Positions 1 through 9,566 of a DNA stretch of 64,000 nucleotides are shown here, one piece after another (positions within the stretch are counted from its first letter, which is position 1; each line of letters starts with the position of its first letter). The DNA lies in assembly GCA_051846895.1 (NCBI GenBank), contig JBPYCQ010000009.1, positions 75,050 through 139,049 of the forward strand. The letters run 5' to 3'. Below the pieces are notes generated by a model. That model was not told where the DNA came from. It ran no database searches and worked only from the letters and a program-made list of their open reading frames with translations. Made by a program: the position numbers and the translations under genes. This stretch comes from CALKAL01 sp051846895 (lineage in GTDB: Bacteria; Bacillota; Bacilli; Bacillales; Alkalibacillaceae).

Positions 1-75
1 AGCACGAGGAGGCTCACCAGCCACCCTAAGGTGCGCGGAGTATATTTCCGGAGCGGATTAGACGCACTAATCAAA
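1..75. repeat. GC-rich dispersed intergenic repeat, partial
   Basis: This stretch is clearly richer in G and C than its surroundings and has the vocabulary (GAGGAGGCTCACC, GCGCGGAG, TTCCGGAGCG) of the non-coding repeats scattered through Bacillaceae genomes. It is cut by the window edge. A second, longer copy lies on the other side of serS. I see no gene in it. Confidence 0.5.
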
Positions 76-123
76 TTGTTAGGTTTTAAGTCTAGAAGGA
101 ACCCCTTTGTCCCAGCCTCACTA

Positions 124-1404
124 TTATTTTGCTTCTATTTTTTCAATACCGCCCATGTAAGGTCTTAATACTTCGGGAATAGTCACTGATCCATCCGCTT
201 CTTGATAATTTTCTAAAATGGCAGCAACAGTTCGTCCAACTGCTAATCCAGACCCATTTAATGTGTGGACATATTCTGGTTTACCATTTTTCTCTCGTCT
301 AAACCTTAAACCAGCTCGTCTCGCTTGGAAGTCTTCAAAATTAGAACAAGATGAGATTTCTCGATACGTTTCATAGCTTGGAATCCATACTTCTAAATCA
401 TATTTTTTCGCTGCTGTAAATCCTAAATCAGCTGTACACATGCTCATCACTCGGTAAGGTAATTTTAAAAGCTGTAACACCTTCTCAGCATGTCCAGTTA
501 ACTCTTCTAGCGTCGCATAAGACTCTTCTGGCTTAACTAGTTGAACTAACTCAATTTTGTTAAATTGATGCTGTCTAATTAATCCACGTGTATCACGACC
601 AGCAGACCCAGCTTCTGAACGGAAATTAGCACTATACGCCGCGAATTTTTTCGGTAAATCTTCAGCTGATAGGATTTCATCACGATAATAGTTTGTCACA
701 GGAACTTCTGCAGTTGGTATTAAGAAATAATCCCAATCCTCTAATTTGAATACGTCTTCTCCAAATTTCGGTAACTGACCTGTACCAGTTAAACTGTTAC
801 GATTAACTATTTGAGGAGGTATCATTTCTATATAACCATGCTTATCGGCATGTAAATCCATCATAAAGTTAATGACTGCACGCTCTAATCTTGCACCTAA
901 TCCTTTATAAAAGACAAAACGACTTCCAGTAACTTTTGACGCCCGTTCAAAATCAAGAATATCTAAATCATTTGCTACGTCCCAGTGCGGTTTTGTTTCA
1001 AAATCAAAAGTTCTGATTTCTCCCCATTGACGGACTTCAACATTATCATCCTCTGTTTCCCCAACAGGAACTGACTCGTGTGGAATATTTGGAATTGATA
1101 AAAGTAATTCTTGAAGTTTTTCTTCAACTTCATGTAATTCATTATCAATATCCTTAATACGATCTCCAACTTCACGCATCTCTTTAATGAGATGATCTGC
1201 GTCTTTTTTTTCTTTTTTTAGTTGAGAAATTTCTTTAGAGACTTCGTTTCGACGTGCTTTTAGTTCTTCAGATTCTTGAATAAACTTTCTACGTTTCTGG
1301 TCCCATTCTTCGAAATGATCTAAATCAGTTAAGTCTTCTCCTCTAAATTTTAGTTTTTCTTTTACTTCTTGAAAATGATTGCGCAAATACTTTAAATCAA
1401 GCAT
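124..1404 (-). CDS. serS: seryl-tRNA synthetase
   Basis: This cytoplasmic class II aminoacyl-tRNA synthetase charges tRNA-Ser with serine. The 426 residues begin with the long antiparallel coiled-coil arm (about residues 28-100, rich in Glu, Lys and Leu) that grips the long variable arm of tRNA-Ser. Class II motif 2 is visible around FRSEAGSAGRDTRGLIRQHQF and motif 3 around GSGLAVGRTVAAILE. The length is typical. The ATG at 1404 follows a good AGGAGG ribosome site at 1410-1415. A T-box leader upstream implies control by uncharged tRNA-Ser, but about 390 bases, mostly a GC-rich repeat, separate its terminator from this start. Confidence 0.97.
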   Translation of the reverse strand: MLDLKYLRNHFQEVKEKLKFRGEDLTDLDHFEEWDQKRRKFIQESEELKARRNEVSKEISQLKKEKKDADHLIKEMREVGDRIKDIDNELHEVEEKLQELLLSIPNIPHESVPVGETEDDNVEVRQWGEIRTFDFETKPHWDVANDLDILDFERASKVTGSRFVFYKGLGARLERAVINFMMDLHADKHGYIEMIPPQIVNRNSLTGTGQLPKFGEDVFKLEDWDYFLIPTAEVPVTNYYRDEILSAEDLPKKFAAYSANFRSEAGSAGRDTRGLIRQHQFNKIELVQLVKPEESYATLEELTGHAEKVLQLLKLPYRVMSMCTADLGFTAAKKYDLEVWIPSYETYREISSCSNFEDFQARRAGLRFRREKNGKPEYVHTLNGSGLAVGRTVAAILENYQEADGSVTIPEVLRPYMGGIEKIEAK

Positions 1405-1440
1405 CTTTATCCTCCTAAAATCTTTATTTAAAAACAGGCT

Positions 1441-1765
1441 CTGTTAAAGTTTAGTGTTGATAATAATCATATTTGCATTGAGTTGTTGTATTATGAAGAG
1501 CGAAGGTGGCGACTCCTGGTCGGCTAAAAGCGGCCACGTCCATGTGGCCAACGCCGACACTTGAACATCCAGTACTTCGCGGGACCAGCACGAGTCTCGA
1601 GACCCCGCAGGAAGCGTTTTTTCTTCCGAGAGATGCACCTCTAGTCTACTAGTAACGCTACGAAGCTAATTCCTCGGTGCAAGGGGCAAAGAAGTTTCTC
1701 CAAGTAGTTCCCTGGCTCAAGCCGTGCCCGCGGAAAGCGTCCACCGATAGCGATTCACAATAAAC
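1441..1765. repeat. GC-rich dispersed Bacillaceae repeat between T-box and serS
   Basis: This block holds no credible gene. Read on the minus strand it contains CGCTTTCCGCGGGC, CTGCGGGGTCTCGAGAC and CAGGAGTCGCCACC in that order, the recognisable building blocks of a dispersed repeat common in Bacillus and relatives. Its base composition is unlike both flanks. It sits inside the serS leader transcript, downstream of the T-box terminator and upstream of the serS ribosome site, so it must be transcribed whenever serS is expressed. Confidence 0.6.
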
Positions 1766-1790
1766 AACAACGGGCTTAAACAGAGCTTAA

Positions 1791-2035
1791 AAATAAAAAA
1801 CCCGTCCCTTAATTCTTAAAAGGGACGAGTGTGATTTACCCGCGATACCACCCTTGTTGAAGATTATTATTATCTTCCAACTCGGAGGCTTTAACGGCGC
1901 CGACCGGATTTACTTAATTAACATTTTCGTAAATCAACTCCAGGATGGATTCACAGCATGTTTTTACTGGTTTGCAGCGACCACCAGCTCTCTGTAAAAA
2001 ACAAAGTCTGCTACTATTTCCTATCTTCGTTTTTC
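1791..2035 (-). promoter_or_regulatory. T-box riboswitch leader of serS
   Basis: On the minus strand the 14-nt T-box core GGGTGGTATCGCGG lies at 1840-1853. It is followed by a terminator hairpin (CTCGTCCCTT pairing with AAGGGACGGG, 1801-1829) and a run of U. Upstream are Stem I signatures: an AGAGAGCTGG-like loop, CTGCAAACCAG, and GTGAATCCATCC holding a probable UCC serine specifier. Uncharged tRNA-Ser should pair with both specifier and T-box and stabilise the antiterminator. The next gene on this strand is serS, which fits. Confidence 0.93.
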
Positions 2036-2048
2036 GTCTAACCTAACT

Positions 2049-2076
2049 ATTATATTTTTAATATACATACAAACAA
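2049..2076 (-). promoter_or_regulatory. SigA-type promoter for the serS T-box transcript
   Basis: On the minus strand TTGTTT (2071-2076) and a perfect TATAAT (2049-2054) are separated by 16 bases, just upstream of the T-box Stem I. Confidence 0.6.
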
Positions 2077-2103
2077 AAAATAACGCAACTTTTTATAATC
2101 GTA

Positions 2104-3429
2104 TTAAGAAAAAATACCTTTAATACTTTCAAATAAATTAATAAAGAAATCACCAATGCTTCTCATGAGTAGTGTGAACCAATTAGCCTTCTCAACAGAA
2201 GAAGTTGTCACTAGTGGGACCGATTTTGTTGTTTCATCACCTAATATATTTCCGTAATTATTTTCTCCATTGTATGTGATAACCATACGTCCAACTTCTG
2301 TACCTTCTTCAACTGGAGCTGTTAACTCCCCGTTTTCGTTTAAAACATCTTCATTTATTTCATAATGAACAGAATAATTGTCTTTATCACCAATTTTAAT
2401 GATTTTTTCAATAGATTCAGCTGCTTCAATCTCTACTTGGCTCTCTTTTCCTTTAACAACTGGTAAAATCGATTCTTCTTCAATTTGATATCCCGCTTCA
2501 TATAACGTAACTTTTTCAAAATCATTAAAGCCGTGATCCATTAATTTTCGTGTTTCGTTAAAACGTGCTGCTTCACTTTCGGTTCGCATAACTACAGAAA
2601 TAAGCCTATTTCCATTTCTTTTAGCAGTACCTGTAAAGCAATAACCCGCTAACGTAGTCCAACCTGTTTTTAATCCGTCTAATCCTTCATATGAAAATTG
2701 CTCTAGGTGACCTGGCATCCCAGGTAACATCCAGTTATAATTGATCATCGTATGACCTTCAAACTCTTTAGTAGGAATACTTGAAACATCTAAAGCTTCT
2801 GGATAATCATTGACTAAATGATAAGCTAAAAGTGCACTTGATCGAGCTGACATTAAATTATCTGCATCAGGATCCGTTCCTTCAGGATAGTTATCACCAA
2901 GACTTGAGTTATGTAATCCTGATGAGTTCACGAATTTCGCTTCTGGTAATCCCATCTCTTGAGCTTTGTCATTCATCATTTTTACAAATTGGCCTTCAGA
3001 GCCAGCAATTAGTTCCGCTAATGCAATCGTAGTTGCGTTATCAGAATAAATCGCCATAGCATCGTACAGCTCTTTTACTGTATATTCATGATCTAATCGT
3101 AACCCAACACCTGAAAATGAATTATTTGCTGAAATATCGTACGCATATTGACTAATTTCAGTCTTCGTATCCCAACTTATGACACCTTGATCAATCGCTT
3201 CTAATACGAGATATTCTGTCATCATTTTCGTCATACTTGCAGGTGGTAAGGCAATATCAGCATTTTTGGCATATAAAATTTCACCTGTTTCTGCATCTAC
3301 TAATATAGCTGATTCCGCTTCAACATCCGATAGCTGAGCGTTAATAGTCATAGGATTGATTACTATAGAACTAACAATAGACATTAAAAGTAGTGAAAAT
3401 ATTAGATACCAATTACATATTTTCTTCAT
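2104..3429 (-). CDS. dacA: D-alanyl-D-alanine carboxypeptidase (PBP5 family)
   Basis: This penicillin-binding protein trims the terminal D-Ala from peptidoglycan pentapeptides at the outer face of the membrane. An N-terminal signal segment (about residues 5-30 of the product) precedes the peptidase S11 domain. All three active-site motifs are present: SMTK (in PPASMTKMM), SDN (in IYSDNATT) and KTG (in GLKTGWT). A beta-sandwich PBP5 C-terminal domain and an amphipathic tail (FTLLMRSIGDFFINLFESIKG) follow, the usual membrane anchor. An in-frame ATG exists at 3447, but it precedes the GGAGGA ribosome site, so ATG 3429 (MKKICNW) is the better start. It is the serS-side neighbour of gyrA, as in other bacilli. 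Confidence 0.95.
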   Translation of the reverse strand: MKKICNWYLIFSLLLMSIVSSIVINPMTINAQLSDVEAESAILVDAETGEILYAKNADIALPPASMTKMMTEYLVLEAIDQGVISWDTKTEISQYAYDISANNSFSGVGLRLDHEYTVKELYDAMAIYSDNATTIALAELIAGSEGQFVKMMNDKAQEMGLPEAKFVNSSGLHNSSLGDNYPEGTDPDADNLMSARSSALLAYHLVNDYPEALDVSSIPTKEFEGHTMINYNWMLPGMPGHLEQFSYEGLDGLKTGWTTLAGYCFTGTAKRNGNRLISVVMRTESEAARFNETRKLMDHGFNDFEKVTLYEAGYQIEEESILPVVKGKESQVEIEAAESIEKIIKIGDKDNYSVHYEINEDVLNENGELTAPVEEGTEVGRMVITYNGENNYGNILGDETTKSVPLVTTSSVEKANWFTLLMRSIGDFFINLFESIKGIFS

Positions 3430-3540
3430 CGTCTGATCCTCCGTCATCGTAGCAAAATTTACTTTTAATTATACATTATTTTCAATACTATTTAATTGGA
3501 AAATATCACTTAATTAAAAGATAGTCCAATTAACCTAGAA

Positions 3541-3571
3541 AGACCATTGATTACTTTATAACCAATGGTCT
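3541..3571 (-). terminator. hairpin terminator after the HD-GYP gene
   Basis: AGACCATTG and CAATGGTCT form a 9-bp stem that extends with one mismatch, just past the stop of the HD-GYP gene. The T-run is weak. Confidence 0.5.
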
Positions 3572-3577
3572 AAATAA

Positions 3578-4684
3578 TTATTTCATCACTTCATCAATAT
3601 ATAAGTTTTGATGTTCGACCAAGTTAACAATCTGCTTATTTTCTAGTTGTACAATCGGTCTTGTCGGATGATTTTGATCTATAAATACAATTGTACCTAC
3701 TTCATTATTAGATAATTTCACATTAACACCGTTTGAAAAATTCACTAAACTATCGACTAATTCCATGACAATTTTCATATCTAATTTACCAAAATGATGC
3801 TTACTTAATTCTTCTACAACTTTAAACGGAGATTGTTTCTTTTTATAAAACCGTTCAGAAGTCATTGCATGGAACGTATCACAAACAGCTATTAGCTTTG
3901 CGAATGGGTGAATTTTTTCATTCGACGTACCAAGCGGATATCCTGTCCCATCTAATCGCTCATGATGCTGTAATACAGCAACTTTCACATTTTTACTCAA
4001 AAACTTAATATTCTCAATTAGTCGGTAGGACAAAACTGGATGTTTCTTCACTCGCTCATACTCTTCTTCAGTCAGTACACCATCTTTAAAATATAGTTGA
4101 TGATCGACTAATAACATTCCAATATCACTTAAATAGGCTGCTAGAGCAATTTGTAATCGTTCATTTTTATCATAGTTTAACTTTTTTGCTAAAAATGAAC
4201 AAAGAACAGGAACTGCAACTAAATGATGAAAGAAATAATCACGTTTATCTGTATAATGATGTAATTGAATTAAAATATCTGATTGTTTTTCGCCAATTTC
4301 AACTAATGGAATAAGCATATCACGAATAGCGACAATGTTTAGTTTAGATTGATTACTCCAATCTTCAAAAAGACTTTTCGTTTGTTTAACAGCGTCAACG
4401 TAATAATCATAAAACGTCCAATCATTTTTCTTATCTATTTTTTCTTTTACTTTTTTAACTTCTTTTGACTTACTTTTTTCTTTCATTTCCTTCATTGCTT
4501 CATACGAATGACCATTTACTAATTTATTTGCAATTTCCACATGTGGTACTTGGAATTTAATTAAGACATCAATATGATTATCCTCAATGACTGTGTTTCT
4601 TGGTACGATTGGATAAGGTGTTTTTCCCATCACGTCTCTTAAAATTAAACAACCAGGAAGTAGGTCTTTTGGGTGAACTTTCAT
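3578..4684 (-). CDS. HD-GYP domain protein with degenerate HD motif
   Basis: HD-GYP proteins are usually cyclic di-nucleotide phosphodiesterases. The C-terminal half shows the family signature HHERLDGTGYP and the following CDTFHAMTSERFYKK helix. The motif that gives the family its name is altered: the expected HDIGK reads SDIGM (in AAYLSDIGMLL), so a metal ligand is missing. Catalysis may be lost and a binding or structural role is possible. The start is ambiguous. ATG 4690 lies almost on the GGGGGA ribosome site, while ATG 4684 has 7-base spacing and is chosen. It lies downstream of gyrA with 31 bases between and could be co-transcribed with it. Confidence 0.85.
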   Translation of the reverse strand: MKVHPKDLLPGCLILRDVMGKTPYPIVPRNTVIEDNHIDVLIKFQVPHVEIANKLVNGHSYEAMKEMKEKSKSKEVKKVKEKIDKKNDWTFYDYYVDAVKQTKSLFEDWSNQSKLNIVAIRDMLIPLVEIGEKQSDILIQLHHYTDKRDYFFHHLVAVPVLCSFLAKKLNYDKNERLQIALAAYLSDIGMLLVDHQLYFKDGVLTEEEYERVKKHPVLSYRLIENIKFLSKNVKVAVLQHHERLDGTGYPLGTSNEKIHPFAKLIAVCDTFHAMTSERFYKKKQSPFKVVEELSKHHFGKLDMKIVMELVDSLVNFSNGVNVKLSNNEVGTIVFIDQNHPTRPIVQLENKQIVNLVEHQNLYIDEVMK

Positions 4685-4715
4685 CACCATTCCCCCTAAT
4701 ACTTAAGATTTAATA

Positions 4716-7232
4716 TTAAACCTCTGTATCATCGTCTTCTGTCTTTACATCATTTTCTGTACTTTGTTCTTCTACTTCTTCTATTTCATCAAATTCATCT
4801 ATTTCTTCTTTCTCTACTCTTGCAACGGTTGCAACTTCTTCGTCTTCTCTTAAGCTAATTAACTTTACTCCAATAGTATTTCTACCAGTTGTTGAAATTG
4901 AATCAGTAGCCATTCTTATTAATACGCCACTGACTGTCATAATCATTAAGTCTTCTTCACCAGTAACCGGTTTGACTGTGACAACATAACCATTTTTATC
5001 ACTTAACCTACAAGTAAGGATCCCTTTCCCACCACGGTTTTGTAATCTATATTCCTCTTCAGGAGTTCTTTTACCAAACCCTTTAGAAGTTACTGTTAAT
5101 ACGTCAACACCTTCATCTAAAATATCCATTGATACAACTTCATCACCATCACGTAACGTAATACCTTTCACTCCAGAAGCTGTACGTCCCATAGACCTTA
5201 CATCTTGTTCGTTAAAACGAATTAATAATCCGTTACGTGTACCAATCATAATATTTTTATTACCATCAGTTAATTTAACGGAGATTAATTCATCGTCTTC
5301 CCTTAAATTAATGGCTCTTAAACCACCTTTACGGATGTTAGCAAACTGTTCTAGTGTTGTACGTTTTGATATTCCTTTTTTCGTCGTAAAGAACAAATAC
5401 CAATCTTCAACAAATTCCTTAACAGTTATAACCGCATTAACCCATTCGTCTTTTTCAACTTGAAGAACGTTGACGATTGGAATGCCTTTAGCTGTACGGC
5501 TATATTCCGGAATTTCATAACCTTTAGCACGATACACTTTCCCTTTGTTTGTAAAAAATAAAATCGTATCATGTGTAGAGGTTGAGATTAAATGTTCGAC
5601 AAAATCGTCCTCATTCGTTCCCATTCCTTGAATTCCACGTCCACCACGGCGTTGGGCACGATAAGTCGTTGCAGGTAGTCGTTTAATATATCCACGATGC
5701 GTTAAACTAATGATGATTGTTTCTTCAGGAATTAAATCTTCATCCTCAAAGAAGTCAGCACCACCTACAGTGATTTCAGTTCTTCGAATATCATTATACT
5801 TTTCTTTAATCTCTAACAATTCTTCTCTAATAATTTCAAGAACTTTTTCTTCATCAGCTAAAATAGCTTTTAATTCAGCAATTAGCTCCTTTAATTCTTT
5901 AAATTCATTTTCTATTTTTTCACGTTCTAACCCAGTTAAGCGTTGTAAGCGCATATCTAAAATAGCTTGAGCTTGTTTTTCAGATAAACCGAAACGCTCC
6001 ATTAAACCATCACGGGCAGAGTCTGTTGTTTTAGAGCCACGAATAAGTTCAATGACTTCATCAATATTATCTAAAGCAACTATTAACCCTTCTAAAATAT
6101 GAGCACGTGCTTCAGCTTTTTCTAGTTCAAACTTAGTTCGTCTAATAATAACTTCTTTTTGATGTTCTAAATAATGTTCAAGTGCTTGTTTAACATTTAA
6201 TACTTTAGGTTGTCCATTAACTAGAGCTAACATATTAATTCCGAATGTCGTTTGTAAAGCTGTTTGTTTATAAAGATTGTTTAAGACGACATTCGCATTT
6301 GCATCCCGTCTTAATTCAATTACAATTCTTAATCCTTCACGGTCTGATTCATCGCGTAAGTCTGTAATTCCTTCAAGTTTTTTATCCCTCGCTAATTCCG
6401 CAATTTTCTCAATTAAGCGCGCTTTGTTCACTTGATAAGGAAGTTCAGTAACAATAATTGTTGCCTTTCCATTACTATCTTCAACTATATCTGCTTTTGA
6501 ACGAATCGTTATAGACCCTTTTCCTGTTTCATAAGCGTGACGAATCCCACTTCTTCCTAAAATAATACCACCTGTAGGAAAATCGGGTCCGTGTAAATAT
6601 TCATCCATAATTTCTTCAATCGTTATATCAGGATTTTGACTAATTGCAAGCACAGCATCAATAACTTCACCTAACTGATGTGGTGGAATATTCGTTGCCA
6701 TCCCAACAGCAATTCCTGACGTACCATTTACTAATAAGTTTGGAAAACGCGCAGGTAGAACGACAGGCTCTCTTTCAGATCCATCATAGTTATCAATATA
6801 ATCTATTGTATTTTTATTAATATCCCGTAAAAGTTCCATTGAAATCTTAGACATTCTTGCCTCTGTATAACGCATAGCAGCTGCAGCGTCACCATCAACA
6901 GAGCCGAAGTTACCGTGTCCATCAACTAACATGTAACGGTAGTTGAAATCTTGTGCCATACGCACCATCGTGTCATAAACAGCTGAATCTCCGTGAGGGT
7001 GATATTTACCAATGACTTCACCAACAATACGGGCAGATTTTTTATAGGCTTTATCCGCATGCATTCCTAAATCATGCATAGCATATAAAATACGTCTATG
7101 AACTGGCTTCAAACCATCACGGACATCCGGTAAAGCACGAGCGACGATAACACTCATCGCATAATCTAAAAACGATGTACGCATTTCCTGGCTTATATTA
7201 ATTTCTTGAACTCTTGGTCGTTGTTGGTCCAA
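4716..7232 (-). CDS. gyrA: DNA gyrase subunit A
   Basis: This is the breakage-reunion subunit of the type II topoisomerase that introduces negative supercoils. The 838 residues show the quinolone-determining region (GKYHPHGDSAVYDTMVR, with the wild-type-like Ser), the catalytic tyrosine in AAMRYTEARM, and the GyrA box QRRGGRG that starts the DNA-wrapping C-terminal beta-pinwheel. The tail is very acidic (EEIDEFDEIEEVEEQ), as in many bacilli. The start codon is TTG at 7232, 9 bases after GGGAGG; no ATG fits. It follows gyrB with a 66-base gap, the same order as in Bacillus. Confidence 0.98.
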   Translation of the reverse strand: MDQQRPRVQEINISQEMRTSFLDYAMSVIVARALPDVRDGLKPVHRRILYAMHDLGMHADKAYKKSARIVGEVIGKYHPHGDSAVYDTMVRMAQDFNYRYMLVDGHGNFGSVDGDAAAAMRYTEARMSKISMELLRDINKNTIDYIDNYDGSEREPVVLPARFPNLLVNGTSGIAVGMATNIPPHQLGEVIDAVLAISQNPDITIEEIMDEYLHGPDFPTGGIILGRSGIRHAYETGKGSITIRSKADIVEDSNGKATIIVTELPYQVNKARLIEKIAELARDKKLEGITDLRDESDREGLRIVIELRRDANANVVLNNLYKQTALQTTFGINMLALVNGQPKVLNVKQALEHYLEHQKEVIIRRTKFELEKAEARAHILEGLIVALDNIDEVIELIRGSKTTDSARDGLMERFGLSEKQAQAILDMRLQRLTGLEREKIENEFKELKELIAELKAILADEEKVLEIIREELLEIKEKYNDIRRTEITVGGADFFEDEDLIPEETIIISLTHRGYIKRLPATTYRAQRRGGRGIQGMGTNEDDFVEHLISTSTHDTILFFTNKGKVYRAKGYEIPEYSRTAKGIPIVNVLQVEKDEWVNAVITVKEFVEDWYLFFTTKKGISKRTTLEQFANIRKGGLRAINLREDDELISVKLTDGNKNIMIGTRNGLLIRFNEQDVRSMGRTASGVKGITLRDGDEVVSMDILDEGVDVLTVTSKGFGKRTPEEEYRLQNRGGKGILTCRLSDKNGYVVTVKPVTGEEDLMIMTVSGVLIRMATDSISTTGRNTIGVKLISLREDEEVATVARVEKEEIDEFDEIEEVEEQSTENDVKTEDDDTEV

Positions 7233-7298
7233 ACTAGATTACCTCCCTAATTGACGTGAAAACCGGTACATATTAAATGTATCAAGTTCACTATGAAA

Positions 7299-9230
7299 CT
7301 AAATATCTAAATTTTTCACATATTGAGCGTTTTGTTCGATGAAATCTCTTCTTGGTTCTACTTGATCACCCATAAGAACTTCGAATATTTCATCTGCATC
7401 CATCGCATCCTCAAGATTTACTTGAAGCAATGTTCTCGAATCAGGATTCATCGTTGTTTCCCATAGTTGTTCAGGGTTCATTTCCCCTAACCCTTTATAA
7501 CGTTGAATATTTGGTTTAGGAGTTTTTGGAATCTCTTCTAGCAACTCATCTAACTCTCTATCATTGTAGACGTAGTGTAGAGATTTCCCTTGTTTAATTT
7601 GATATAAAGGTGGTTGTGCAATATAAATATAACCACGCTCAATTAAAGGCCTCATATAACGATAGAAAAATGTTAATAGTAATGTTCGAATATGCGCCCC
7701 GTCCACATCAGCATCTGTCATGATAACAATTTTATGGTAACGGGCTTGTTCAATGTCAAAATCCTCACCAATGCCTGTACCTAATGCTGTAATAATCATA
7801 CGAATTTCATTATTAGATAAAATTTTATCAAGACGAGCCTTTTCAACATTAATAATTTTTCCACGCAAAGGTAAAATAGCTTGGAAATGACGGTCTCTTC
7901 CTTGCTTTGCAGAGCCCCCCGCAGAATCACCCTCAACGATATAAATTTCACTAATAGAAGCATCTTTTGAAGAACAATCAGCAAGTTTACCAGGTAAGCT
8001 TGATACTTCTAGTGCGTTCTTTCTTCTAGTTACTTCACGGGCTTTTTTCGCTGCTATTCTTGCACGTGAAGCCATTAAACCTTTATCTACAATTTTTCTA
8101 GCTGTTTTTGGGTTTTCAAATAAAAATTGACTAAATTTTTCCGAAAAAATTTGATCAGTAATCGTTCTAACTTCACTATTACCAAGTTTAGTTTTTGTTT
8201 GTCCTTCAAATTGAGGGTCAGGATGTTTAATCGATACAATTGCTGTAATGCCTTCTCGAACATCATCTCCGATTAAATTCGGATCATTTTCTTTAAAAAG
8301 GTTATTTTTTCGGGCGTAATCATTAATGACTCGTGTTAACGCTGTTTTAAATCCGGATTCATGTGTTCCACCTTCAGCTGTATGGATATTGTTCGCAAAT
8401 GAATATAAATTGCTAGCAAACCCATCATTGTACTGAATAGCAAATTCAACTGTTATTCCGTCGACTTCACTTTCACCATAAATTGGTTCATGTAAAGTTC
8501 CCCGTTTACGGTTTAAATGTTCAACGTATTCTTTAATTCCACCTTCATAATAAAACTGTTCCGCTTCTTTTTGTTCTGGGTTCCGTTTATCTAAAAGAGA
8601 TATACGTAACTTTTTATTTAAATAAGCTAACTCACGAACACGGGTTAATAAAACTTCATACGAATATTCAACTGTTTCAGTAAAAATTTCTTGATCTGGT
8701 TTGAAATGAATTCTAGTACCTGTTTCTTCAGTTTCACCGATGACTTTTAATTCATCATTTGGAACCCCACGTGTATAGCTTTGATAATAAATTTTGCCAT
8801 CACGATGGACATAGACTTCTAAGCTTTCAGATAGAGCATTAACTACTGATGCCCCAACCCCATGTAATCCACCTGATACTTTATACGAACCGCTATCAAA
8901 TTTACCACCTGCATGCAAAACGGTTAAAATAACTTCTACAGCAGGTTTTCCTACCTTTTCATGTATATCTACAGGTATACCCCGTCCATCATCAATGACC
9001 GTAATACTGTTATCTTCTTCTATGATAATTTGAATATGATCACAATACCCTGCTAAAGCTTCGTCTATACTATTATCAACAATTTCCCATACGAGATGGT
9101 GTAATCCTCTTTCACTAGTTGATCCGATATACATACCAGGTCTTTTTCTTACAGCTTCTAAACCTTCTAAAACTTGTATTTGGCTTGCACCATAATCTAA
9201 TTGCTCATTAATTTTCTCTTCCATCGCCAT
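7299..9230 (-). CDS. gyrB: DNA gyrase subunit B
   Basis: This is the ATPase subunit of gyrase. The N-terminal GHKL fold is seen in EIVDNSIDEALAG and in DDGRGIPVDIH, and GGLHGVGASVVNALS forms the ATP lid. The TOPRIM domain carries EGDSAGGSAKQGRDR and DADVDGAHI, and PLRGK and YKGLGEMNPEQLWETTM are the classic GyrB motifs. The length of 643 is normal. Two ATGs, 9230 and 9224, both lie after AAGGTGG; the upstream one is listed, and the second has the more usual spacing. gyrB-gyrA probably share a transcript. Confidence 0.98.
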   Translation of the reverse strand: MAMEEKINEQLDYGASQIQVLEGLEAVRKRPGMYIGSTSERGLHHLVWEIVDNSIDEALAGYCDHIQIIIEEDNSITVIDDGRGIPVDIHEKVGKPAVEVILTVLHAGGKFDSGSYKVSGGLHGVGASVVNALSESLEVYVHRDGKIYYQSYTRGVPNDELKVIGETEETGTRIHFKPDQEIFTETVEYSYEVLLTRVRELAYLNKKLRISLLDKRNPEQKEAEQFYYEGGIKEYVEHLNRKRGTLHEPIYGESEVDGITVEFAIQYNDGFASNLYSFANNIHTAEGGTHESGFKTALTRVINDYARKNNLFKENDPNLIGDDVREGITAIVSIKHPDPQFEGQTKTKLGNSEVRTITDQIFSEKFSQFLFENPKTARKIVDKGLMASRARIAAKKAREVTRRKNALEVSSLPGKLADCSSKDASISEIYIVEGDSAGGSAKQGRDRHFQAILPLRGKIINVEKARLDKILSNNEIRMIITALGTGIGEDFDIEQARYHKIVIMTDADVDGAHIRTLLLTFFYRYMRPLIERGYIYIAQPPLYQIKQGKSLHYVYNDRELDELLEEIPKTPKPNIQRYKGLGEMNPEQLWETTMNPDSRTLLQVNLEDAMDADEIFEVLMGDQVEPRRDFIEQNAQYVKNLDI

Positions 9231-9263
9231 GGTCCCACCTTCGATTCGTAATTATAATATTTT

Positions 9264-9563
9264 CTATTCTTCTTCTAGTTCGTCCATTTCTGTTAAGTCA
9301 TCTACTTTATCTAATTTATAAGACAATTGAGCTCGCCGATTTAAAGTAGGTACAGATAGCGAACTGAAATATATATGATCGACTGTAATTACGATTGATT
9401 TTGCATCCTCATATGCTGCTTCTGATACATTCCCTTTTTTTCTCTGTTGAAAAATCATTTCTTGAATAATTGTTGATGAGTCAAAAAGGCTATAATCGAG
9501 AATAGAAACAACCTCTTCTGAGCGAATGACATTTTCATCACCAATATGTATAAACAAGGTCAA
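9264..9563 (-). CDS. remB: extracellular matrix regulator RemB (YaaB, DUF370)
   Basis: This small protein has the DUF370 signature at its start (LFIHIGDENVIRSEEVVSILDY). In B. subtilis the homologue lies between recF and gyrB and influences biofilm matrix expression; that role is family knowledge, not visible here. The 99 residues end in an acidic tail (DDLTEMDELEEE). The start is a TTG, either 9563 or 9557; the second has better spacing from GGGTG. It begins within a few bases of the recF stop, so translation is probably coupled. Confidence 0.88.
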   Translation of the reverse strand: MTLFIHIGDENVIRSEEVVSILDYSLFDSSTIIQEMIFQQRKKGNVSEAAYEDAKSIVITVDHIYFSSLSVPTLNRRAQLSYKLDKVDDLTEMDELEEE

Positions 9564-9566
9564 TCA

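Noticed and set aside
1444..1638. 64-codon leftward ORF in the serS leader
   Set aside because: It is a chance frame through the GC-rich repeat and has no ribosome site or homology that I can recognise.
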